Assembly (NCBI GenBank): GCA_021203665.1
Contig: JAJQAT010000148.1
Location: 1 to 33,979, forward strand
DNA from: Bacillota bacterium
Lineage (GTDB): Bacteria > Bacillota > Clostridia > UBA1381
Length of the DNA stretch: 33,979 nucleotides
Direction: 5' to 3'
The notes below the pieces were generated by a model. That model saw nothing but the letters and a program-made list of their open reading frames with translations, was not told where the DNA came from and searched no databases. The position numbers were made by a program, and so were the translations under genes. Below, one piece after another: positions 6,807 through 14,936 of the stretch; positions within the stretch are counted from its first letter, which is position 1, and each line of letters starts with the position of its first letter.

Positions 6807-8180
6807 ATGTCAGATTTAAGAACAGCCCTGCCGCAAATAAAAACCAAAACCCTGCCGGGACCGAACGCGCAAAGCATCATAGACCGCCGCGTCAAGGCGA
6901 TTCCGAACGCGATTCGCTGCGGCTATCCGTTAGCCGTAAAGCGCGGCGAGGGAGCTATGATTGAGGACGTTGACGGGAATATTTTCCTTGATTGGGTTGG
7001 CGGAGTAGGCGTGCTGAACGTCGGCTACTCTCAGCCGAAAATGATTGAGGCGGTCAAGGCTCAGGCGGATAAATATTTTCACGTTATGATGAATATCGGC
7101 ACACATGAGGGCTATGTCGCGCTTGCCGAGGAAATGAACAAAATCGTTCCCGTAAGGGGCGAAACCAAGAAAACTATGTTTGTAAATTCCGGCGCGGAGG
7201 CGGACGAAAACGCCGTGAAAATCGCCAAGGGATATACAAAGCGTCCGAATATAATCGTATTTTCCGGCGCGTTCCACGGCAGAACGCAAATGACTATGGC
7301 GATGACGTCCAAGAAAGCGTATGCCTACGGTATGGGACCGTTCCCCGACGGCGTTTACCGCGCGGAATTTCCGTATTTGTACCGTGCGCCAAAGGGATTT
7401 ACGGAGGACGAGGCAATCGAGTATTACATAAAGCGTCTTAACGACGTTTTCGAGGAATGCAGCGCGCCCGACTATGTTGCCGCAATCGTCGCAGAGCCTA
7501 TCCAGGGCGAGGGCGGATTTGTTCCCGCGCCGATTGAATGGGTTAAGGCTGTAAGGAAAATCTGCGACAAGCACGGAATACTTTTGGTTGCCGACGAGGT
7601 TCAGACGGGTTTCGCGCGCTCGGGTAAAATGTTTGTTTCGCAGTATTGGAAGGACGCGGGTTGCTCGCCGGATATTATGACGTCGGCGAAATCCATCGCC
7701 GCCGGTATGCCGCTTTCGGCGGTCACCGCATCGGCGGAGATTATGGACGCGTGTCCCGCGGGAACAATCGGCGGCACGTTCTGCGGCAACGCGATGAGCT
7801 GCGCGGCGGGACTGGAGGTTATTAAATTCATCAAGGAAAACAACCTCTGCGACAGGGCACTTAAAATAGGCGGCAGAGTTATGGAATATTACCGTGAGGA
7901 GCTTAAGCCGTTCGGAGTTGTCGGCGACGTGCGCGGAATTGGCGCGTTCGTCGGACTGGAGCTTGTAAAGGATACCGAAACAAAGGAACCGTATCCGGAG
8001 CTTGTCGCGGCTATGGTAAAGAGAGCGGCGCAAAAGGGACTTATTATAGAGAGCGCCGGAACATACGGAAATGTTATCCGTTTCCTATGCCCGCTTGTAG
8101 TTACCGATGAGCAGCTTGAGGCGGGACTTGCAATTATGAAAGAAACAATGGCGGAAAGCCTTGAGGAATTAAATGGCTGA
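6807..8180 (+). CDS. gabT: 4-aminobutyrate (GABA) aminotransferase
   Basis: A class III PLP aminotransferase of 457 residues, clearly distinct from the PatA paralogue at 2779. It should convert GABA and 2-oxoglutarate to succinate semialdehyde and glutamate. Motifs are VNSGAEADENAVKIA (126-140), SGAFHGRT (153-160), AEPIQGEGG (229-237), DEVQTGFAR (263-271) and the Schiff-base K295 in TSAKSIAAGMP. AAGGAG directly follows the stop codon of the dehydrogenase gene and precedes this ATG by about 7 bases. It is the last gene of the operon, with a strong terminator 31 bases downstream. The substrate is supported by the GABA-producing enzyme upstream and the succinate-semialdehyde-consuming enzyme next to it; beta-alanine or 5-aminovalerate could be side substrates. 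Confidence 0.88.
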   Translation: MSDLRTALPQIKTKTLPGPNAQSIIDRRVKAIPNAIRCGYPLAVKRGEGAMIEDVDGNIFLDWVGGVGVLNVGYSQPKMIEAVKAQADKYFHVMMNIGTHEGYVALAEEMNKIVPVRGETKKTMFVNSGAEADENAVKIAKGYTKRPNIIVFSGAFHGRTQMTMAMTSKKAYAYGMGPFPDGVYRAEFPYLYRAPKGFTEDEAIEYYIKRLNDVFEECSAPDYVAAIVAEPIQGEGGFVPAPIEWVKAVRKICDKHGILLVADEVQTGFARSGKMFVSQYWKDAGCSPDIMTSAKSIAAGMPLSAVTASAEIMDACPAGTIGGTFCGNAMSCAAGLEVIKFIKENNLCDRALKIGGRVMEYYREELKPFGVVGDVRGIGAFVGLELVKDTETKEPYPELVAAMVKRAAQKGLIIESAGTYGNVIRFLCPLVVTDEQLEAGLAIMKETMAESLEELNG

Positions 8181-8210
8181 TTCTGCCCTTTCCTCCCCTA
8201 AATTTATCAC

Positions 8211-8243
8211 AATCAGAGCGTCTTGCCGGCGCTCTGATTTTTA
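8211..8243 (+). terminator. Intrinsic terminator of the putrescine operon
   Basis: AATCAGAGCG (8211-8220) and CGCTCTGATT (8230-8239) make a perfect 10-bp stem with a 9-base loop, followed by T's to 8242. Confidence 0.9.
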
Positions 8244-8255
8244 TATGGATGCCGT

Positions 8256-8284
8256 TTGACTTTACACATTAAATATGCTACAAT
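8256..8284 (+). promoter_or_regulatory. Sigma-A promoter for the MmeI-like gene
   Basis: TTGACT (8256-8261), a 17-base spacer and TACAAT (8279-8284). The start would be near 8291, about 25 bases before the ATG. Confidence 0.75.
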
Positions 8285-8316
8285 AATTACAAATAATCGA
8301 AACGGGAGGCGTTGGT

Positions 8317-11082
8317 ATGACAGACGCGGAGCAGAAGCGGGCGGCAAAGGAATTTGCCGAATATTGGCGCGGCAAGGGCTACGAAAAGGGCGAAAGTCAA
8401 AAATTTTGGCTGTCGCTTTTGCGCGATATTTTGGGAGTGGAGTATCCGGAGCGGTTTATATCGTTTGAGGATCAGGTGCATTTGGATCACACGAGCTTTA
8501 TCGACGGCTATATCGACGCGACAAAGGTGCTTATCGAGCAAAAGGGGCTCGGAAAGGACCTGCGCAAGGGCATAAAACAATCTGACGGCTCCGTGCTGTC
8601 GCCATTTCAACAGGCGAAGCGCTATTCGGCGGACTTGCCTTATTCAAAGCGCCCGCGCTGGATTGTAACCTGCAATTTCGAGCAGTTTTTGATTTACGAT
8701 ATGGAGAAACCGACGGGTGAGCCGGAGAGTATAATGCTTTCGGAGCTGCCGCGCGAATATTACAGGCTGAAATTTTTGACCGACACCGGCAGCGACAGTC
8801 TGCGGCGGGAAATGGAAATATCAATCGCCGCGGGCGATATAATCGGTCGGATATACGACGCGTTTTTAAAGCAATACGCGAATCCCGATGACGCGGAAAC
8901 GCTCAAAAGCCTTAACGTCCTTTGCGTGCGGCTTGTGTTCTGCCTTTACGCGGAGGACGCGGGTATTTTCGGCGGACGCATGATGTTCCACGATTACCTT
9001 GCAGACTTTGAAACGCGCCATATGCGGACGGCGCTTATTGAGCTGTTTAAAATTTTGGACACCAAGCCCGAAAACCGCGACCCATACGGCGATGAAAAAT
9101 TAAACGCGTTCCCCTACGTCAACGGCGGCTTATTTTCGGACGAGAGCGTTATTATCCCGCGCATAACAGAGGAAATACGCGAGCTTATTTTGACGCACGC
9201 GAGTGCGGATTTTGACTGGAGCGAGATAAGTCCCACGATTTTCGGCGCGGTGTTTGAAAGCACCCTAAACCCCGAAACGCGGCGCGGCGGCGGTATGCAC
9301 TACACGTCAATCGAAAACATTCACAAGGTGATAGACCCGTTATTCCTTGACGATTTGACGGCAGAGCTGGAGGATATAAAGCGCGAGAGCGTGATAAAAA
9401 CGCGTGAAAAAAGGCTTGACGCATTTTGCGGCAAGCTGTCGACACTCGGATTTTTAGACCCCGCGTGCGGGTCGGGAAATTTCCTTACGGAGACATATTT
9501 ATCGCTTAGACGGCTTGAGAATGAGGCTTTAAAGATTAAAACAAACCAAATAACAATGCTTGACGATGTTGTGATAAGGGTGTCAATCGGGCAATTTTAC
9601 GGAATTGAGATAAACGATTTTGCGGTGACGGTCGCGAAAACCGCGCTTTGGATTGCCGAGTCGCAAATGCTAAAGGAAACCGAGGATATAATTCACGCGA
9701 GCCTTGATTTCCTCCCGCTCAAATCCTACGCGAATATAGTCGAGGGTAACGCGCTGAGGCTTGATTGGGAAGCGGTTGCGCCGAAGTATAAGCTGTCATA
9801 TATAATGGGCAATCCGCCGTTTGTCGGATATTCCTTGCAGACGAAAGGGCAAAAAGCCGACATTTTGTCCGTTTATATTGATGAAAAGGGCAAGCCGTAC
9901 AAAAGTGCGGGAAAAATAGACTATGTTGCAGGTTGGTATTTCAAAGCTGCAAGCCTTATTAAAGGCACAAAAATACGAGCGGCGTTTGTTTCGACAAACT
10001 CAATAACACAAGGCGAACAGGTTGCGGGAGTATGGAAACCGCTTTATGAACGTTTCGGAATACATATAGATTTCGCGCACCGCACATTCAGGTGGGACAG
10101 CGAAGCAAATATAAAAGCTCATGTTCATTGCGTGATTGTCGGATTCAGCTGTGGCGCTGGCATTGAACAAGGTCGATTATATGAAAACGACAGAGTACAG
10201 CTTGTAGATAATATTAACGCGTACTTAATGGACGCACCGGATATATTTATTAATACACGCTCAAAACCGATTTCAAATGTTCCCGAAATGGCAAAAGGTA
10301 GTATTCCTGTAGATAACGGAAATTTCTTTATAACCAAAGAAGAATATCCGGAATTTATAAAAATTGAACCAACAGCAAAAAAATATATAAAAAAATTTTA
10401 CGGTGCGCGAGAATTTTTGCACAATGAAGAACGCTAGTGTCTATGGTTGTTAAATGCAACTCCAAGTGACTTAAAATCAATGCCGCACGTTCTACAAAGA
10501 ATAAAGAATATACGTGAATTTAGACAAAATAGCACTAAAGCTGCAACAAGAAAATTTGCCGATTATCCTACTCGTTTTATGGAAATCAGACAACCATCAT
10601 CTGACTATATTCTTGTTCCCTCTCACTCATCGGAAAACAGGAAATATTTGCCCATCGGGTTTGAAAATGCAGATGTTATTTGTGGCAATGCAAATTTGTT
10701 AATCCCCAACGCCACACTGTACCATTTTGGCGTACTGACATCCAACGTTCATATGGCGTGGATGCGCGCGGTTTGCGGTAGATTGGAAATGCGGTATCGC
10801 TATTCCAACACTATTGTCTACAACAACTTTCCGTGGTGCAGTCCGACGGACGAGCAGAGGAAAAGGATTGAGCGAACGGCGCAGAGTATTCTTGACGCGC
10901 GGGCATTATACCCCGACAGCTCACTCGCCGACCTTTACGATGAGCTGACCATGCCGCCCGAATTGCGGAAGGCGCACCAAAACAACGACCGTGCGGTAAT
11001 GGAGGCATACGGCTTTGACGTGAAAACCACAACGGAAACAAGCTGCGCGGCGGCACTAATGAGAATATACCGCGAGATGTGA
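8317..11082 (+). pseudogene. MmeI-like type IIL restriction-methyltransferase, interrupted by an in-frame TAG
   Basis: The frame spans 922 codons including the terminal stop, close to MmeI (919 residues), but has a TAG at 10435-10437 (codon 707). Before it lie an N-terminal nuclease-type region with aspartates 63/67 and EQK (74-76) in an MmeI-like context, an alpha-helical linker, and an adenine methyltransferase domain with motif I DPACGSGNF (381-389) and motif IV NPPF (499-502). The target-recognition domain begins before the stop. After it the same frame continues with family landmarks: CLWLLNATPSDL, FGVLTSNVHMAW, GRLEMRYRYSNTIVYNNFPW and SLADLYDELTMP. Relatives have RWCLWL where this has R-stop-CLWL, so one TGG-to-TAG change explains the break. 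A 706-residue product retains the methylase motifs but loses part of target recognition. GGGAGG lies 7 bases before the ATG. No partner subunit is adjacent, as expected for this single-chain type. Confidence 0.85.
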
Positions 11083-11125
11083 TGTGTTCTGGCAATGATT
11101 AAGTAAAGAAACGGAGGGAAAGATT

Positions 11126-11605
11126 ATGTTTAGGGAAATGCGGCGGAAAAATCAGGCTTTATCCCGCGAGGAATGTGTTGATATTTTAAACCGAGCAACG
11201 TCGGGTACTCTCGCGGTATCGGGTGATGACGGCTACCCTTATGCCGTGCCGCTCAGCTTTGTATATAATGATAATAAAATCATATTTCACTGCGCCAAGA
11301 AGGGGCATAAAATCGACGCGATAAGGCGGAGCGATAAGGTGTCGTTCTGCGTGATTGACGCGGACGATGTTGTTCCGGAGGAATTTACAACGTATTTCAG
11401 AAGCGTGATAGTTTTCGGCAGAGCGCGTATTTTGGAAAATGATGAAATCAGAGCGGCGATTAATACGCTTTCGGAAAAATACGATTTCGGCGATTATGAT
11501 GCGCGGAAGCGGGAAATAGATAAGTTCTTCCCCGCTCTTTGCATGGTTGAAATATCCGTCGAGCATATGACGGGCAAAGAAGCAATAGAGCTTAAAGCAA
11601 AATAA
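11126..11605 (+). CDS. Pyridoxamine 5'-phosphate oxidase-like FMN-binding protein (Nim-like)
   Basis: A 159-residue split-barrel flavoprotein of the pyridoxamine-phosphate-oxidase-like superfamily, the subgroup often annotated as NimA-like or flavin-nucleotide-binding. Signs are the N-terminal MRRKNQALSREE, then GTLAVSGDDGYPYAVPLSFVY (about 30-50) and FHCAKKGHKIDAI (about 54-66), the usual flavin-contacting segments. The conserved FMN-site context is intact. GGAGGG lies about 8 bases before the ATG. It follows the broken MmeI-like gene by 43 bases and precedes beta-galactosidase by 19, all on one strand, so it may share transcripts with both. The physiological substrate is unknown; nitroimidazole reduction is known for some relatives but cannot be inferred here. 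Confidence 0.8.
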   Translation: MFREMRRKNQALSREECVDILNRATSGTLAVSGDDGYPYAVPLSFVYNDNKIIFHCAKKGHKIDAIRRSDKVSFCVIDADDVVPEEFTTYFRSVIVFGRARILENDEIRAAINTLSEKYDFGDYDARKREIDKFFPALCMVEISVEHMTGKEAIELKAK

Positions 11606-11624
11606 CATTTTTAAGGAGATACAT

Positions 11625-14354
11625 ATGGAAAAATTCAGTTTAGACAGGGATTGGAAATTTCACAACGGAGATTTTGTTTTATCCGAAACAAAATCCCACA
11701 CGGAGTCATATATGGCGGCAAAGGCGGGCGGCGCATTGGGCGCGGCATCGCCCGATTTTGACAAGAGCGACTGGGAAACGGTCAATCTTCCGCACGACTG
11801 GGCGGTATACAGCGAGTTTGACGAAAAACAGGGTCCCTCGCAAGGGTACAAAAAGCGCGGCAAGGCGTGGTATTCCAAGCGTTTCCGCCTTGAAGAGGAG
11901 GACAGAAGCAAGCAGATTTTAATCGAATTTGAGGGCGTGTCGTCATACGCGACGGTATACCTTAACGGCTCGGTTATCGGCAGAAATTTCTGCGGCTATA
12001 ATTCATTTACGGTTGACGCGACGGATATGGCGCTGTACGGCGAGCAGGTAAACGACCTCGTTGTGTTCGTTGACGCGACAGCAATCGAGGGCTGGTGGTA
12101 CGAGGGCGCGGGAATTTACCGCCACGTGAACCTATACAAGAAAAATCCGCTCCACATCGCGCATTGGGGCGTATTTGTGCATCCCGAGAAAAAAAGCGCG
12201 GACGTGTGGGACGCGGTCACGGACACGACCGTTGAAAACTCCTCGTATGAGGAAAAGGCTTTTCGCCTTAAAACCTATATTCTTGACAGGTATGATAATG
12301 TTGTCGGCAAAAATGAAACGGAGTTTTCCGTCGCGGGCGGCAGCTGCGCGGAGATTCGCCAAAGCATACTGACCTACAGTCCTCTTTTGTGGGACGTCGA
12401 TTCACCCAACCTCTATACGATGGTAAGCGAGCTGTACGAAAACGACACTCTTGCGGACTGTCAAAAAAACACCTTCGGATTCCGCACAATTTCTGTTGAC
12501 GCGGACAAAGGATTTTTCTTGAACGGCAGACGCGTGCCGCTTTACGGCACCTGCAATCATCAGGATCACGCCGGAGTGGGCGTGGCTGTGCCGGACAGCG
12601 TCAACGAGTACAGAATTAAGCTGCTTAAGGAAATGGGGTCAAACGCGTACCGCTGTGCGCACGGCAATCCAAATCCGGAAATACTTGATTACTGCGACAG
12701 GTACGGTTTGCTTGTAATGGACGAAAACCGCAATTTCAATTCAAGTCCCGACGGCATAAAGCAGGTGCGCGATATGGTTATGCGCGACCGCAACCACCCG
12801 TGCGTCGTGATGTATTCGCTCTTCAACGAGGAGCCCTTGCAGGGTACGCCGACGGGCAGAAAGCTTGCCGAAAGACTTCAATGCGAGATTAAAAAGCTCG
12901 ATAATACGCGTTTCCTTTTAGGCGCGATGAACACCGGAGTTACCACCGATGGCGGCGCCTGCGACGCTCTCGATATGACGGGCTTCAACTACATAACCCA
13001 CACATATGATGATTTCCGTGAAAAATATCCCGCTATGCCGATGATAGGCAGCGAAAACGACAGTGCTTTTGAAACGCGCGGCGTGTATAAAACCGACTAT
13101 TCAAAGCACGTCATAGACTGCTACGACAGCGAGGCGGCTCAATGGGGCAACACCTACCGCGACGGCTTTAAGCAGGTGGACACGCGGGAGCATATTATGG
13201 GACTTTTCATCTGGACGGGATTTGACTACCGCGGCGAGCCGACACCGTTTGAGTGGCCCTCAATCGGCACGCAGTTCGGCATTATGGACACCTGCGGATT
13301 TAAAAAGGACGCGTTCTATCTTAACAAGGCTTTCTTTACCGATGAGCCGATGATACATATTCTTCCCCACTGGAATTGGAGCGAGGGCGAGGAAATACGC
13401 GTTATGGCGCACACCAACTGCGCCGAAGCGGAATTATTTTTAAACGGCAGGTCGCTCGGCAGAAAAAATGTCGATAAATACGATATGACAGACTGGATTG
13501 TCCCCTTTGAAAAAGGGACACTAAAAATGTCGGGGTATATTGACGGCAAGGATGTTTGCTCCGACGAGGTTACAACCGCGGGAAATGCCGTAAAAATCAA
13601 TATTGAGCCGCACCGCGATTTTGTGTATGACGGCTGCGGTGACGCTGTTATTTTCAATATTTCCGTTTCGGACGAAAACGGTTTTAGTGTCCCCACTGCC
13701 GATAATTTGATTAAATTTACCGCGGAGGGCGGTGAGATAATCGGCGTAGGCAACGGCAATCCCAATTCTCACGAGGCGGATAAGGCTGAGGAGAGGCGGC
13801 TGTTTAACGGTCTTTGCCAGGTAATCGTAAAGCAAACTGACGGCGCAAAGGCAGTCACGCTAACCGCCGCGTCCGCAGGACTTGAAATCGCGCGCGTTTC
13901 GGTTGACGCGGTTGAATGCGGCGGTAAGCCGATATTTATACCGTCCGTAAGCGAGAGGTATATCTCAAAATGGCGTCAGTCTGTAGAGATTTTCGCCGAG
14001 CGTCCCGACCCGAATGTAAAAATCGACGACAGCGATATGAATACCTGGGGCATTGTCAGCGTCGGCGGCGGCTTTGACGATAAATTTGAAGACAGCGTCG
14101 GCTACATTCTTTATAAAACAGCTGCTGTGATAAATGCCGACGATAATTATATTGTTTTCCGCGAGATAATCGGCGACAGCGCGGAGGTTTATATTAACGG
14201 CGAGCAAAAATTCGGCGACAGCCCCGTAAACGGCGGCAAGGCTGAAATAGACGTTTCGGATATAACGGGAAATATTGATATAACCGTGCTGATACACAGT
14301 GAAAATCCGCGCCATCACGGCGGTATTTCAAAGCCGGTTGTTATTACGGATTAA
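11625..14354 (+). CDS. Glycoside hydrolase family 2 beta-galactosidase
   Basis: A 909-residue GH2 enzyme that should release terminal beta-galactose; with no signal peptide it acts in the cytoplasm on imported oligosaccharides. Order: sugar-binding jelly roll (about 1-175, LPHDWAVYSEFD and GWWYEGAGIYRHV), immunoglobulin-like domain (about 176-288), TIM barrel (about 290-565) with acid/base E402 (SLFNEEP) and nucleophile E477 (IGSEND), then C-terminal beta domains (about 570-909) of the DUF4982/GH2-C type. The extra C-terminal sandwich explains the length. AAGGAG lies 7 bases before the ATG. GH2 also includes beta-glucuronidases; NHQDHAGVG and the long C-terminus fit the beta-galactosidase subgroup common in gut Clostridia. 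No transporter or regulator for its substrate is adjacent. Confidence 0.85.
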   Translation: MEKFSLDRDWKFHNGDFVLSETKSHTESYMAAKAGGALGAASPDFDKSDWETVNLPHDWAVYSEFDEKQGPSQGYKKRGKAWYSKRFRLEEEDRSKQILIEFEGVSSYATVYLNGSVIGRNFCGYNSFTVDATDMALYGEQVNDLVVFVDATAIEGWWYEGAGIYRHVNLYKKNPLHIAHWGVFVHPEKKSADVWDAVTDTTVENSSYEEKAFRLKTYILDRYDNVVGKNETEFSVAGGSCAEIRQSILTYSPLLWDVDSPNLYTMVSELYENDTLADCQKNTFGFRTISVDADKGFFLNGRRVPLYGTCNHQDHAGVGVAVPDSVNEYRIKLLKEMGSNAYRCAHGNPNPEILDYCDRYGLLVMDENRNFNSSPDGIKQVRDMVMRDRNHPCVVMYSLFNEEPLQGTPTGRKLAERLQCEIKKLDNTRFLLGAMNTGVTTDGGACDALDMTGFNYITHTYDDFREKYPAMPMIGSENDSAFETRGVYKTDYSKHVIDCYDSEAAQWGNTYRDGFKQVDTREHIMGLFIWTGFDYRGEPTPFEWPSIGTQFGIMDTCGFKKDAFYLNKAFFTDEPMIHILPHWNWSEGEEIRVMAHTNCAEAELFLNGRSLGRKNVDKYDMTDWIVPFEKGTLKMSGYIDGKDVCSDEVTTAGNAVKINIEPHRDFVYDGCGDAVIFNISVSDENGFSVPTADNLIKFTAEGGEIIGVGNGNPNSHEADKAEERRLFNGLCQVIVKQTDGAKAVTLTAASAGLEIARVSVDAVECGGKPIFIPSVSERYISKWRQSVEIFAERPDPNVKIDDSDMNTWGIVSVGGGFDDKFEDSVGYILYKTAAVINADDNYIVFREIIGDSAEVYINGEQKFGDSPVNGGKAEIDVSDITGNIDITVLIHSENPRHHGGISKPVVITD
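13499..13525 (+). repeat. Terminator-like palindrome inside the beta-galactosidase gene
   Basis: TGTCCC (13499-13504) and GGGACA (13515-13520) form a hairpin. The overlapping 16-mer AAAAAGGGACACTAAA (13510-13525) recurs exactly at 14377-14392 in the intergenic terminator. The partner TTTTAGTGTCCCC occurs at both 13682-13694 and 14393-14405. The copies inside the gene are read in frame as protein, between residues about 625 and 690. Confidence 0.5.
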
Positions 14355-14376
14355 AATGCCGCATAAATGTCAATGC

Positions 14377-14410
14377 AAAAAGGGACACTAAATTTTAGTG
14401 TCCCCTTTTT
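14377..14410. terminator. Bidirectional intrinsic terminator between convergent genes
   Basis: GGGACACTAAA and TTTAGTGTCCC arms are flanked by A5 on the left and T5 on the right, so the structure works on both strands. It would end the beta-galactosidase transcript and the minus-strand GNAT transcript, whose stop codon is 3 bases away. Confidence 0.9.
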
Positions 14411-14412
14411 AA

Positions 14413-14880
14413 TTAAAGAATTTGTTCAAGCGTTGTTGCCTGCGGTTTAAGTCCCTGCTTTTCATAGAAGCGCGCCGCGCTTTCGTTGCACGCCCAGACA
14501 TTAAGCGTCAGGTTATAGCAGCCGATTTCCCTTGCGTAGCCTTTAACGTACTCGTAAATCGCGGTTCCCACGTGCTTTCCGCGAATGCTTTCGTCAACGC
14601 ATAAATCGTCTATGTACATGGTTTTTATATCCGTCAGAATATTGTGATTTTTCTTTTGTCTTATCACGCAAAACGCGTAGCCGAGTACACTGCCGTCCTC
14701 ATCCGCGACAAATATCGGGCGGCTGTCGTCGTTTATTATATCAAGCAGCTCGCCGTCCGTATATTTGCGGCAATTCGCCTTAAATAAATCGGGTCTGCCG
14801 TTATGATGCACCGTAAGCACCTGATTTAATAAATCCTTTATTTTTTCCATATCCTTTTCTTCGGCTCTGCGTACCGTCAT
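14413..14880 (-). CDS. GNAT-family N-acetyltransferase
   Basis: A 155-residue acyl-CoA N-acyltransferase. Order: MTVRRAEEKDMEKI N-terminal strand and helix; FVADEDGSVLGYAFCVI central strands (about 57-73); IDDLCVDESIRGKHVGTAIYEYV (about 89-111) holding the acetyl-CoA pyrophosphate loop RGKHVG; and NVWACNESAARFYEKQGLKP at the C-terminus, as in RimI/PhnO-like members. The acceptor cannot be predicted. AAGGAG lies 7 bases before the ATG. It is the last gene of the long minus-strand run but lies beyond a modest terminator. No strong promoter is visible in its short upstream gap, so read-through may supply it. Confidence 0.82.
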   Translation of the reverse strand: MTVRRAEEKDMEKIKDLLNQVLTVHHNGRPDLFKANCRKYTDGELLDIINDDSRPIFVADEDGSVLGYAFCVIRQKKNHNILTDIKTMYIDDLCVDESIRGKHVGTAIYEYVKGYAREIGCYNLTLNVWACNESAARFYEKQGLKPQATTLEQIL

Positions 14881-14904
14881 ATTACCATCTCCTTGTAAAA
14901 ATTT

Positions 14905-14924
14905 AAGACTGCCGGAGCAGTCTT
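14905..14924 (-). terminator. Weak terminator after mgtE
   Basis: AAGACTGC and GCAGTCTT form a perfect 8-bp stem with a 4-base loop. On the minus strand it is followed by AAATTTTT, so the T-tract is displaced by 3 bases and termination may be partial. Confidence 0.6.
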
Positions 14925-14936
14925 GATTTGGTTATT

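Noticed and set aside
6930..8033. Long open frame antisense to gabT (367 codons)
   Set aside because: It is an artefact of GC-biased codon usage on the opposite strand. Its product is basic and low in recognisable motifs, and it is fully covered by an intact aminotransferase.
10447..11082. A separate gene for the C-terminal piece of the MmeI-like protein
   Set aside because: It is in the same frame as the upstream part, begins with a TTG without an RBS, and continues the family's conserved sequence directly after the TAG, so it is a fragment of the same gene. Independent translation is unlikely.
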